From: Xylogone sp. PMI_703 | Lineage: Eukaryota > Ascomycota > Leotiomycetes | Direction: 5' to 3' | DNA: 64,000 nt | Assembly (NCBI GenBank): GCA_021399445.1 | Contig: JAJTUQ010000004.1 | Coordinates: 4,092,001 to 4,156,000 of the forward strand | Shown here: piece after piece, positions 36,463 through 49,570 of the stretch | Layout: every line of letters begins with the position of its first letter | Numbering within the stretch: the first letter of the stretch is position 1 | Notes under the pieces: generated by a model | What the model was told of the DNA's origin: nothing | Seen by the model: the letters and a program-made list of their open reading frames with translations, nothing else | The model's database searches: none | Made by a program: the position numbers and the translations under genes

Positions 36463-38798
36463 ATGTCGAGATTACCACCTCCTCCAGGCCTCCCTGCACG
36501 GCCTCCACTGCCCAGAAATTATGGCCGTGGTGATTCTTATCGACCTGGACAGCAGGAAAGTTATGGATCCCGCGATCGTAACAGCGGTACCATGTATCCA
36601 CCTCCGCCGAGTCCATATGGCTATGCACCTGGCACCGGCCCTCCACGAGACTCCCAGACATCGGACTCGTATCGTCCAAGGCCCCGAGAGTCTGAATTCT
36701 CATTCCGCTATGACGCGCCTCCATCTCTCGACATGCGAAAGCTAGATAGCTATCGACCTCGCTCCCGATCACGCTCCCCACCCCGGAAGAGACATACCAA
36801 TGCCTCACAAAACCGGCGCGGTGGTAACCAGCGCCTCCGCAATGGCAACGCCAATAACCGTCGCTATGGTCCAAGAACAGCCTCAGATCGAGAGTTTCTG
36901 AAGGGTAATCGTGAACCAACTCCAGAGAGAATGCCTGGCATGGAAGAAGGTGAAGATGAGGTTGTTCGATTCAAGGCAATTGATGAGATGTCGGACAGTG
37001 AAGAAGAGGACATGGATATCTCCGGAGATGAAAATGATGAGCCAGATGGAGAACCCAAGAGAAAACAGGCTCGTTCAGAAATTCGTCCCTCAGACGGTGA
37101 TAATGTTCCTCGATGGTCCAATCCTGATCCATATACCGCCCTGCCACCTCCTGACGAATCTCAGCGAAAGAAGAAGGATGTCGTGAAGCTAATTCGTAAG
37201 GCGCGTGTCTCCACAGAGCGTTCCGCTAAGCCTGCTCTTGAGACTGACGATTTCATATCGTTCGACTTTGGTGAAGAGGAAGAAGAGGATGAGTCGGAGG
37301 AAGAGGATGGTCAGCCACCTCCAGTAGTGGTACCAGGAGCGCCAACTGGCCCTCGATTCAGTCATCGTGCAAGCCTGTACGGACAGCAGACCCCATCATC
37401 CGCAAGTGCATCAACTGCTCCAACCGCACCGAAGGCTCTTGTGGAGATGTCACTTGATGGGCAGTCTCGTAAGGGCAACGAACTTGATAATGTTCCACGC
37501 GATCATAGGGATGGAGCTCAAGCACGTGGTATTGATTCTGCCCCAGATCCTGCTCTAGGCAGTCGAAAGCGAACTTTTGATGATAGGATCAAGGAACCAC
37601 CTCTAACCGTGCTACGGAAAGGAAGACCGCCGGTTGCAGCCGGCTCTATCCTCAAAGAATGGATAGCACTCCCCGGCACTGTAGATACCCCCTGGATTAA
37701 TATTGATCATTCACAAACCGCAAATATGGGTGTCTGGCTACATAAAGAGATCATGGATTTCTACCATTATGTCAAGCCTCGCGGGTTCGAGGAAACTGTT
37801 CGAGCCAAACTGATTCAGGAGTTGCAGGTGAAGATCAAAGATTGGATGGGTAATGCTGATATCCTTCCTTTTGGCTCATATCCTGCCGGCCTTTACCTAC
37901 CCACTTCTGATATGGACCTGGTATGCGTCTCGCAAAACTATATGGACGGTAGGCCTCCGCTGCTTGGACTGAGCCTCAAAGGTTTGAGGCAATTTGAGAG
38001 ATACCTTTTGCAAAATCGCCTTGCTATTGTAGGGTCCACGGAAGTTATCAGTAAAGCCAAGGTTCCTCTAGTCAAATATATTGACAAGGTTACCGGACTC
38101 AAAGTGGACGTCTCCTTCGAGAATGATACTGGTTTGATCGCCAATAATACGTTTAAAGAATGGAAGATCCAGTTTCCTGCTATGCCGATTCTTGTTACCT
38201 TAATTAAGCATATACTAGCAATGAGAGGTCTCAATGAGCCTGCCAATGGAGGAATTGGTGGATTCTCTGTGACTTGCCTCGTTGTGAGTCTCCTGCAACA
38301 CATGCCCCAGGTTCAAAGTGGAAACATGATTCCTGAACATCATCTCGGTGAGATCCTTATGGAATTTCTCGACTTATATGGCAACCATTTCAATTTTACA
38401 ACAACTGCTATTGAGTTGAGGCCGCCTCGCTATGTAACAAAGGTACTACCCGCCTCCTTCTCTTGACCCGTCGTTTTTACTGACTCGATCCCTAGATAAT
38501 CGACAATGGTATTTATAAAGCGGGGAATATTGAGAGGATATCTATTATCGACCCAAATAATCCTTTAAATGATATATCTGGAGGCTCATCCAATACCGCG
38601 AGAATCCGAAAGTGCTTTTCTGATGCTTTTAGAGCGCTGCAAAAGACAATGGCTGCCTTGCAATTCTCTAACGATCGTAAGAATGCAAGTATTCTGCGCT
38701 GCATTCTCGGCGGAAACTATGAATCTTTCCGACTCCAACGTGAACATCTCGCTCATGTTCATGAGCAACTTTACGGCCCGCTCACGGAGGATATATGA
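36463..38798 (+). CDS. Non-canonical poly(A) polymerase, Trf4/Cid14 type
   Basis: Two exons, 36463-38442 and 38496-38798, encode 760 residues. The first 370 residues are disordered: Pro/Arg/Tyr-rich, an SR stretch (DSYRPRSRSRSPPRKR), then acidic clusters (SDSEEEDMDISGDEND and GEEEEEDESEEEDGQ). The nucleotidyltransferase core follows: FGSYPAGLYLPTSDMDLVCV near 470-489 supplies the first two catalytic Asp residues (D-M-D), and LKVDVSFEN near 548 the third. The PAP-associated part spans the intron and ends with NDISGGSSNTARIRKCFSDA. Trf4-type enzymes are the catalytic subunit of TRAMP, adding short A-tails that direct aberrant nuclear RNA to the exosome. The intron is 53 nt (GTACTA...CTGAC...CTAG). 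The enzyme's long acidic N-terminus is usual in fungi. Confidence 0.93.
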
Positions 38799-39996
38799 TG
38801 GATTAATATGGTGATTACGAACAAAAATGTTTTGAGTTTATCAGCGTTTCCATGTTGAAGAGGCATTCTCGATGATTACATAAGTAAACGGTTACATATG
38901 GGAGTGGGAGGCGTATGGAAAGATAGAAGGCGTCGAGTGTTAATGATTCGATACCCAATGGAGTGGCATCTAGCAGCAGGGAATTCGATTTCCCGTCCTG
39001 TACTTTATAGCCTGGCAGACCCTTTTCTCTTTGCTTTATTTACGGTTTAAAGAGACCCCTTATCTCTTTTTGCCTTTTGCTCTTGTTCCCTTGTTAGAAA
39101 TTAGCTGGCTGACAGTCGTTTAGTGATCGATTCTAGCATGACTCTCAACTGCCATCGACATATTTGTTTTTATTCATGACAGACGAGATGAATTCGATCA
39201 CTTTACGAGAGTCTTGGCCTCTAGCAAAAACAATTCAGAATTTCCAGAAGATAGTCTATTATATTTGATGTCTTGAACCTCATTTAATGAACAGCAAAGC
39301 ACACTATCTCGTTTTTGGGCATTGCTTTTGATTTCGCTCCCCTCACTTACTGTCCATAGAAACATGCTGCGGCTAATTATCACAGATTCTAACTATAGGT
39401 TACAAACAGATGCTAGCAGAGGCATAGATACAGCTTTCCGGTGTTTAGGGGAGAGTGGGAAATATATATGTGTGCTCTTCGACAGAAGCTTCCATCCAGA
39501 GGTCTTTGCACATCATTTTTATCTTTCCAATCTCCTTACGATCCCTCCTTTCTCACTATGGTGGGCGCTTTATAGTGCTGCTATGGAGAGGATGACTTGC
39601 TTTCCACCAGTTCCCTTTGCCGGGTTGTTAGCCGTCTACATACCAAGAAACTCCAACAATGGATATCTCAACAATATTGGTGATTGTACATTAGAGATAG
39701 GGTTTTATCAAGCACAGTGGGTAGAATTTAGTTGAAAAAGTTACTTCATTAATTCATCATGTAAAAAGGATCGCTTTATGGTATATCTCTTAACACAGAA
39801 AAACCCGATACAGCTAAGAAACAAAACGCTGAAGGCAGCGATTGTAGAAGAAAAAGGATGATGCTGCGCCGTAAACGCCCTATACTGGCTTTTATTATCC
39901 TTAAGAGTCGGTTCAAAAGCCCCCTAGTTTATCCAGCCTCCTGACAAACTCAAAAAGTAGGAAGCAGGAATGTAGAAGAGAGTGGATTTCCCCAGA
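38799..39996. other. Convergent intergenic region
   Basis: 1.2 kb between two converging genes. A 137-codon frame at 39322-39735 begins without ATG and shows no family motif. Nothing else was recognised. Confidence 0.55.
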
Positions 39997-41070
39997 TTAG
40001 TACGTAACGATGTGACTGAAATGGCCGGGGACCTTCATGCGGCACTTCTCGCAATCACTCCTGTAGCCCATACTGAAACCCCGCTTTGGGCCAGTTCCGT
40101 CCCTATTCGCTTCAGGGACGAGGCCGGTCCAGTTCCTGAGGGTGTGCTTGGATCTCACGTGGCCCTTCTTGGTCGGCGTCGTGAGCGACATCAAGGAGTC
40201 CTGGTTCTGGTAAGGGTCTAGATTTTCATCTTGGGGCCGGGACTGGGGCGGAGTGATGGAGAGGGGGATGGGTTGCTCAGCAAAGCCAGGTGGTCGTGTG
40301 AGAGGGCTGATTGGCATGTCGCTATCCGTCTCGACTTCCATCTGCATATCTTCGATTCCTTCTACGATCACACTTGGACTCGGCAGGCCTTCGCTAATAG
40401 GAGATGGCAATCTTCGTCGTCGTCGCATTATACCACTGTCTCCGTCGTCATCTGCTCTGAAGAGACCTTCGATACGAAAAGCAGGTGCTTTTCCTGTTCC
40501 AAGACGTGCGAATGGCCCGAAAGAGCTGTGTATTGGCGTTGGTATGCGTGATGAGGTATTATTTGCAGGATCATTCTGATATGGAGCTGGCGAGAGATGC
40601 ATCACGTCTCCTGTCGGGGACATGGCCATGTCGGAGTCATCTGAAAGCATTGCAGTATCCGACATTGACATCTGCGAAGAGAGATAGGACTGCTGGCTAT
40701 TCTGCACAGGCGTACCTACTACCGAGTAGGACCATGGTGAGAAGTAGGATCGCGGCTCAGTGCTATCCAGTATATCTTCGGAATCAGAGTCGGCGGGTGT
40801 AATTGTAGGTGGCGCTGGGCATGGATTTCCATTCGGGTCAAACCGTCGTTCTTGGATTGGTGAGGCTGGACGATTGAGTTGCCGATGTGGAAGTGACGCT
40901 ATATGGCGTTTCTGCAGCTGCGCGTTAGATCGCTATCCCAGGGCCCGAGACACGCAGAGAAAAGCAAACTTACAAATCGGTGGGCGCTGAATCCTGAAGA
41001 GTCGCATTCGTCTTGGTAGTCGTCATCCTCCCGTAGCCGTTTCCTGGATGGTTCAAGGACTGTAAACATT
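39997..41070 (-). CDS. Conserved fungal Ser/Pro-rich protein with C-terminal CxxC motif; start interrupted
   Basis: Exon 2 (complement 39997-40911) and exon 1 (complement 40974 to about 41070) are joined by a 62-nt intron (GTAAGT...CTGCAG). The spliced frame reads KRLREDDDYQDECDSSGF, then HRFKRHIASLPHRQLNRPAS, a Ser/Asp/Pro-rich middle with PSPISEGLPSPS, and a conserved-looking end FSMGYRSDCEKCRMKVPGHF. The CEKC near the C-terminus could bind zinc with the His in PGHFSH. The natural ATG at 41070 (MFTVLEPSRK) is out of frame by one base: four A residues at 41040-41043 (read as T on the plus strand) interrupt the frame just before KRLRED. Either one base is extra (assembly or true mutation), or translation starts elsewhere. 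Function unknown; nuclear role plausible but not shown. Confidence 0.7.
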
Positions 41071-42139
41071 ATATTTCCGAGGTGGAGAGGTCGTGGGTGG
41101 CAGCAGGAGGATGCAAAGCCTTGTTGTCGTGAAATTGTTTAAAGAAGTTCAACACAAGAAAGAAGGGTCCTTCGGGATGGTGGGGTCCATATAACAGCGG
41201 TTAATTCTTTCATTACTTCGGCAGATCCAAATTCGCACCGATGCTTCGTGCGGAAAGTTGTGCGAAAGAACTGGTGGTTTCAGACGTGCTTCATGTCCTG
41301 AGCTGTGCTAAGTTTAAATCGGCCGTGGAAGGTCGTGGAGGTCGAGGCTGCCGTGTGGTGCCTGGATGTTGATGAAGACACTCCCAGGAAGTTGATGCGG
41401 AAGCAGCCCCCTTGTCAGCCTCGTTGGCCATAGCGCGTTTCTTAGCTGCCGACGTGCCGCTGGAGCGCTGTTATCGATAACCAGCACCCCCGCCATCTCA
41501 ATCCGCCCACTGAGCGGTGCCGGATTAGCCATCGTTTACAGGGAGAGCGCAATTGCTACAACGCTACAACGCCCAATGCTAGAAGAATACAGTACCAATA
41601 CTTCCACTACTGTGCTAGCGCATTTGCCTATTAAAAATTCAGTTACATGTTTCATAGTAAAGAGGGATCCCTTGCGACATTGGAAAGCGGTTCTCTCTCT
41701 GCTATCGTCGAACGAATGAGGGGTAGTAAGGAAGCTGCAATTGCGGCAAGTCAAATGCACATCAGCTTAGCAAGAATCATTCCAGGGTGGAAAAGTTTAT
41801 CTGTCTACTTCTAGAAGAGTGTAATATAATTTCTGCAACTATGTATGTACGTAGAAAATTCATAATTAGCCTCTTTATGCAGCGAGGCTGCTAAGAAACA
41901 CAGTAAGAGCCGAACTAGCTCCGTGGCGCCACGTGAATCAGTGGTTCGCAGCAAATTTCTTTCCCCACCACGTTGCACAAATTACTTCGCGCTCGCATAT
42001 TGATTATCCATAATCTCACTGACTCATTCCAAATCCCTCCTTCCTGTCTGCGCAATCATACAGCATCTCAATTGATTTCCTTCCTCCGTCCTAATTGTTC
42101 CTTTTACTCAATCTACCTCCTCCACAACTACATATCACA
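41071..42139. promoter_or_regulatory. Divergent promoter region including DAHP synthase promoter
   Basis: 1.07 kb between divergent genes. The half near DAHP synthase becomes C/T-rich before the start codon, as in many strongly expressed fungal genes, and has a Gcn4/CPC1 site (listed separately). A 72-codon frame at 41314-41532 on the minus strand has no known motif. Confidence 0.55.
42020..42026 (+). promoter_or_regulatory. Gcn4/CPC1 binding site upstream of DAHP synthase
   Basis: Perfect TGACTCA, 114 bp upstream of the DAHP synthase ATG. This is the consensus of the bZIP activator Gcn4 (CPC1/CpcA in filamentous fungi), which induces amino acid biosynthesis genes on starvation. The position and target gene fit well; binding is inferred. 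Confidence 0.7.
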
Positions 42140-43377
<1,238 letters not shown>

Positions 43378-44456
43378 CCACATTTTGGTACATATTATTT
43401 TACTTTTCAATTGTTCGAGCGTATTTGAGATTCAGGCATTAAAGGCGTTTGGGAAAGCTATACTTCATTCAACATTTGAAGTACTACATGGTCCTAAGGA
43501 AGAGGATAGTCAAAAAGATATACTCTGGTTTCGCATCTCTCCTCTTTTCATCTTGCTTGATTCTCATCTTGTTTATCATTTTGCGGTAGATACGTATTCC
43601 AACTAGAGAATAGAGCATACCGAGTAACAAGAAAATAAGAGAATACATAAATTATACGACTTAACCAGTTTTGACGAATCTTATTAGCACTTCATAATGT
43701 TTCATGCTCCCGTATCGAAAAATATCTCCATAATTCATTTATTTGTAAGGAATCAAAGAGTTACATTTCGTATAAATCCAAGATCAAACTTTGGTAGTTT
43801 CTCTTTCTCTTTCTGTCTCTTCGAAAGTAAATCTTTTGATTCATCATTCTCTTCGTCTTGTTCATGCGCTCTATAGATGGGAGAAAGAAAGGAAAACCGC
43901 AAACTTGTAATACCCTCAAAATGCCAATCCCACCAAATCCAACTGTGATTTGCTTTTCACATGTATCTCATCAGACTTGCAAATCCCCCTCCATATACTG
44001 AATCCTGAAGCACCCTCCGCACTACCGCCGTCATATATCCGTCTGAAGGAGAGACTAAAAAAAAGAATTCGACGGAAACATAAATAAGCCCCGATCGAAG
44101 GAGAGCCAACTCGAGGAAAAAGTACACTTTCGACCAATCCAAAACAGATAAAACGATTTCAGAAGTGCCTGCCTCCCTCCCTGTACGCCAGACGTTCCAG
44201 ATCATCCAGTAAAGTGGTGTGTTTGTAGAAAAGGATGCTCGTAAACCTCAAGTCTTTCCATACCCATAGTAAGCCCAAATACCCTTGCCCGATGGGTGAG
44301 ACATAATTTTGAAATGTAAGAGGAAAAAAAGTAGAAAAGAAAATGCTATATAAACAAGGGAATGGTTTCCAAAAAGTTTCATGGTGTGTGCGTTCACGTA
44401 AATTCCCGGCCGTGTCAAGACGTTCAATCCATGGAGGAATAGGTGCTACGCTGTTA
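43378..44456. other. Convergent intergenic region
   Basis: 1.08 kb between converging DAHP synthase and SIP5. AT-rich, with a CT-rich part near 43798-43830. Nothing supportable found. Confidence 0.55.
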
Positions 44457-47163
44457 TCACTGGGTAATTTCCACACCTCCTGATTCACCCCACCCAGCTC
44501 CAATTTGCTTGCTATTTTCATCCGCACTTGACAAAGGAACAGGCGTCACCGGTGTAATCATAACCTCCGGCGTGGATATTTGTGGCTGTAATAACGTGAC
44601 GGGTCTGTTTGGAGGGCCATTTCCAGTATTTTTATCTGTAACTAATCCATCGGATTGCCCGGGCTTTAAAGTAGCAATACTAGTTATGCTTTGTTCCAGA
44701 TTTCCCACACCTTCATGAGGTGGTGTAGAGCTACTCGCCATATCATCAGATAGGGGACCTCCATTCAGGTGCTCAATATGTTTGGCCATATCCTTGTCTT
44801 CTTCAACGCCGATCATAGCTGCTAAGCTGCGGAAGTTGAACATCGATTCGGTACCCTCGTCATTCCCAGGCTGCTTTCCACTATTTGGCAGATCTCCACT
44901 CGATCCCTGATCCTCATTGTCATTTTTAATACTATCCGAGGCTGAATCAACAAATGATGAGGCAGCTGAGGAGGCATTACTCATTTGTCGCAAGTGGGAA
45001 GGTTTGTCGGGTGCGGTTGGAGATGGAGAAGGTTGATGTATGTCGGAGACTGAAGCGAGGAATGCAGTATCCAAGTGACGAGCACCTGGTATGCCAGAAC
45101 CGGGACCAAGAGAGCTAGTACTACGAGCTACCTCTGCAGGAGTAGAAGGACCAGGTGTACTAGAGCCGGAGCCTGGAGCGGGGCGTTCAACGGATTTACC
45201 TTTAAAAGCGGAGCCATCGACTGCTTCTGGAATGAACTCCCTGCCCAGGTTGCTGGCAGCGCTATTCCCTCTTCTTCGACCTATAACAGGGAGAGAGAGA
45301 CTCATTGCACTGGCGCTTGCCGAACTTGCACCACTTCCATAGACACTCTTCCTTTCCTTCTTCTCCCTTTTTCTTTCCTCCTTAGCTCTCTTCCTTGCAT
45401 CTTTAGCAGCTTCCTTCTCCGCCTTCTTCTTCCTCTCTTCTTCGGCGGCTAGACTTAGTCTAATAGCTTCCATCATCATCATATCTTCCAGATCATCCAT
45501 TCTGCTTCTTCGTCTCTGTCCTCCATTCTCCTGGGCTTCCCTACGAATCGCAGCGAGCTGATCCGCGACACTGCGGAGGGCCGGTTCAACAGATGGAGTT
45601 GCAGTTCCACTAGCACTTGGGCTACTCTCTCCACGGTTTCGCCCGAAACGGCTTCTTCCTGAAAATCCAAAACTACGAGAATCGGATGAACCATTTCCAA
45701 TAAGGTAAGCCGCCGTGTGTAGTGCTGTTGCTGCGGCAGCACGTCGAGCAAGGTGTGCTCTGGCACTTGCGAGCTTGGTGGCCCAATCTGGCCGTATTTG
45801 GTCCGTCGTGATCACCATAGATGAGTTGGCTGATATAGATGTCGTTCTTCGTCTTTGTCCGGTAGCAGCGGGAGGCGAGAGATTTTGAGAACTGAGGTTA
45901 AGTGATGACGAAGATGAGACAGGTGACGAGAAAGTGCCAGCTTGAGGGTTGGCGTAAGCTAGTCCCCGTCGGAATGGAGGAGGCTCATAAATAACACCAA
46001 ATTCTGGCTGTTGACAATATGGGCAGGTAGATGGTTCTGAAACTAGGAGTTCCGATTCTGCTGAATTTTGAGCTTCTGCTGCACTAGTAGTAGAGCTGGG
46101 TTGTGGTGTTCCATTGTTGTGATCGTCGTGATGCTCTGGAGGGTGAGGGTCTGGTCTTTTAATCTGCACGAAACATTCAGAACATATTGGCTGGTCGCAA
46201 CACCGCGTCTTGTTGAGATATGGGGGATAGGAGAGGAAGCAGATAGGACATTCAACAGCATCTTTGTACAGGAACACTTCAATAGCTTGTCCATTAACAA
46301 ATGGATCCTTCGGAAGGTGGATCTCTCGCGGGGTCATTTCCGCTGGTGGGGTAGCATTTTTGGAACCTGTCAGTGAAGCCAAGGTTTTGGAGCGGGGCCG
46401 AAAAGGTGAGGAGGACGATGGTACAGTCGGTGATGTAGGTAAAGAAAGAGCGGGGTTTGCGGAAGCATCAGAGCTCGTTGAATGAGTGCGACCAGCGATC
46501 GGAACAGTCAAGTTTTGGAGATTTGGAGTTGAGGCATGGGGAGATTCAGGAGACAACGGGCGCATAATATCCTCAGGAGGTATTTCATCCGCAGCCGGAA
46601 TAGGCAGACCTCTTCCGGCAGCAATCAACTGATATTCTGTCCAGTCTTCCTTGAAGTCATTAAGACCTCTCCAGAATGGAGCAAGTCGGCGTTCAATCTA
46701 TCAGGTGTCAGCAAAATACAGTCCATCACTGCGTATCTTGATCAAAGTAGTGATTGCATACCATCAGCTGTCGCACCACAGGCTTACTAAAATCCTCGAT
46801 ACCAGTATACACGCCCATGGTTACCAGATATCCGCCGTCCACATGTTCCTCTCTTATGCTCCTTTCTCTCTCTTTCTCCCTAGCAATTCTTTCTCTCTCT
46901 AGCTTTCTTGCCTCTCTTTCCTGTCTAGTTTCCCTTCTCTCTGGAACAGTTGAGGTAGGGTTGGAGTTGTGGCCTCCACCAATACCGAAAAGGGACAGTT
47001 CTCCTCTGGACCCTCTTCCATTGCGCCCCGAGTGCGAATGACCAGTAGGTCGATCCGAGGGTGACGAAGGGCCATTATTCCCTGTGGTAGCATCTCTGCT
47101 TCGATGTGCGAGGGTTGACGGCGCATCCGAGCCCCGCGATTCTCTACTGGAGTTGTTCCCCAT
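44457..47163 (-). CDS. SIP5: Sip5-like RING-type zinc protein
   Basis: Two exons, complement(44457-46697, 46762-47163), encode 880 residues. The N-terminus [12 protein letters not shown] carries a glycine at 2 and serine at 6, a possible N-myristoylation signal. A charged helix ([20 protein letters not shown], about 80-100) precedes the conserved Sip5 block [20 protein letters not shown], which continues across the 64-nt intron into [25 protein letters not shown]-like zinc module follows: [20 protein letters not shown] then [14 protein letters not shown] (about 280-310) and a second half [17 protein letters not shown] (about 352-370). The remainder is Ser/Pro-rich with a Lys/Glu helix near 530-560. 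In yeast Sip5 interacts with Snf1 kinase and Reg1/Glc7 phosphatase, linking it to glucose signalling; an E3 ligase activity is possible from the RING but not shown. Confidence 0.9.
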
Positions 47164-49570
47164 CTTGCGTCGTCAAAAATCCGTAAGTCCCGGAGAAACC
47201 GCCGCAGCCCGTACGATCCCCACACACGCGTCGACGACGGGAGAAATTGCCTCTAAATATGACGCTGAAGACGATCGAGGTCGAAATGCAATATTATATG
47301 TGAGAAGTTCGTGGCGTTCGGGCCAGGTTTTCCGCCAAGCGTGGGGAGGACGGTTGTGATTGTGCTGGTATTTCGCCGGGGAAGTGTGAGCCACACCTCC
47401 TGCGTGGATCACACGAGCTTAACCTGAATAAGATAAGCTTGATGGTCGGTTCTGCGGCAGCGACACAGTCAAGCTGCTGCAGATAGCATTCCCAACTCTC
47501 ATCTGTACCCAGGGGTGCGGTTGGGCTCAGTGGCAGGCCTTTGGCGGAGCACAAAGATATGGCGAGTGTTGAAAGTGGTTGATTGTATATGGAGGATTCG
47601 ATGATGGGATAGATTACGGAGACCCGTTCGGCTACACAAGGACGCCGGCGTGCTCGGTATGGGCGGTATGTCGGCCGCGCTATCCGGCAGAACTCAGCAG
47701 ATGGAGACCGCGCCAGATGCTGTGCACAAAAAGTCGCCAAGTGAGGGAGTCTTACGAGAGTGAGGCAATGCTGGATTATTTGTTGCGATGGTGATTTGAG
47801 TGAAGCACAGGAAGGACAGCCCAGGCTGAAGACAACAACGACCGAGGTCGCTGGGGTGAAACCATCTGATGTCAGAGTTGTTTTCACATGGCGAATTGAA
47901 ACATCGACGTCAGGTGAGTGGATCGCTGGACAATAGACAACTGGACAATGGATGTCCCCTCGAGGGCACTTGCAAAGGATTACTGTGCTGTGCCGTCCTG
48001 CGCTGTGCTGATGAACCTCAGGTTTAACTTGTTTAATTCTTCGTCTGCAAGGTTTGCAGTACAGCACAGCATAACCCCGATGGCCGATTTTCGCCAGCTG
48101 CCCTACGAGCTCCTGCCCATGCTGCCTTGAATCAAACGTGGGGCTACCAGCCAGATCGCTGCGGGCGGCGGACAAACACTGGACGGCTTTTGCGACCAAG
48201 TCAGTTGGGCAGAGGGAGCACCAGTACTTTCGTACTGTGCGTACAGTCAGAAAATCAATATATCACCTCCAGCTCCACCAGCAAAGCAATCACTCAAAGG
48301 CACTCGTGTTTGAGGACTGCTGTATGGTTGTTGGTGGCGTATGCTTACTGTGGTAGTATTTAAGAGCTGGGGAAGATCCGAATGCCCACAGGTACGGAGT
48401 ACGGAGGTACTGTACCTTTCTCGTAAAGAACGGAGCTACACGAGCTGCAGGAGGAGAGGCTCCACAATGCTTACCCAAGCACCCAGCCATTTCTCGAGCC
48501 TCAGGGCCAGGGGGGCGTGGAGAAGGTATCAAGCATCTGGCTCGTTTATCCTCTCGATCTCTCCGTCTCGATCCTGTTATCGTCGTCTCTCGTATGGCCA
48601 AAACGAGCGATCTCGAGACAGAGTCTTCTTTAGCCTTTGCTGCCCTGAAATGAGGAATCCGGGCAAATTGAGATTTCTTGGCTCACCGAAGTGCCAGCCC
48701 GTATGTCTCTGTTGTGCACAAAGAAGCAACTAAAGGTACGCAGCCATTCGAATCCACTATGGTCGAAGCTGTGAGAGCCACATTTACCTTCGACCTGACT
48801 GGCAGAGCTGAAGCCACCGGACAAATTCCCCCTTTATTGTACCTGGAAGAGGCAGGAGGCCAGGCGCAATGGGCGCCGTCCGCATAGCAGACAAGGTCCA
48901 GGCCGCTGGGACTGGACTGGGTGTTTCTCACAGTCGCGCTTAATGGCTTATGCAAGATGGTTTGGAACCACGACATGGCGCGCGACTATCTTGAAGGTTT
49001 CACCTTTGTTGGCGACGGCTTGGACTGATGTGGCTTGAGGTTGATGGTCCATTTGAGATTCAGGCACGAAGATCAAACCAGAGCCTAAAGTCCTTAGTGG
49101 CTTGCCCCTCCCTAATCGCCTATCAGCATCACCATATTGCTGATAGCCCAGGCACAAGCCTGTCCAACTGCCAGGAACCAAACTTATATACTCATCAACC
49201 GTTTAATCACTTATGAAAATGATGTGAGACTTGATTCTACACTATCAAGGAGAATGTATCAAACGCTTCACCTTCTCTCTCTGCTCGTAATTACCCCTCA
49301 TTGGGTAGCACGGCGCCAAGTTCGCGAGATAAATAATTATCCTAGCGTATGAGCTCGAAGCCCAAATGAACCGTAGTATCTCAACCCCGAGATTTCTACC
49401 GCCTCGAAACAATGTCCACCATATCACCATATCTAGCACTTTCATCGTGAATTGAGGACAAGAGTTTATTTACATATCTTGTGAGAAGCTATTGTTCATT
49501 CTGTGTTTAACCTTTCCCTCAACTCTTTTGATCAAATTCCCCCACCCCGCTATTACCCCGCCAAAGGAAA
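47164..49570. other. Divergent 2.4-kb region without a supported gene
   Basis: Lies between SIP5 and the arabinose dehydrogenase gene. A 301-codon open frame on the minus strand (47294-48199) contains no methionine codon and no motif, so I do not call it. The sequence has TACGGAGTAC at 48393-48402 and GTACTGTAC nearby. The part just before 49571 is T/C-rich and is probably promoter. Confidence 0.5.

Noticed and set aside
39322..39735. 137-codon frame after the Trf4-type gene
   Set aside because: Begins without ATG, no motif, in AT-rich intergenic sequence between converging genes.
41314..41532. 72-codon minus-strand frame with ATG
   Set aside because: No motif and no sign of conservation; within the range expected by chance for this length.
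47294..48199. 301-codon open frame on the minus strand
   Set aside because: It contains no ATG codon at all, has no recognisable motif and lies in a GC-richer gap where long stop-free runs are expected by chance.
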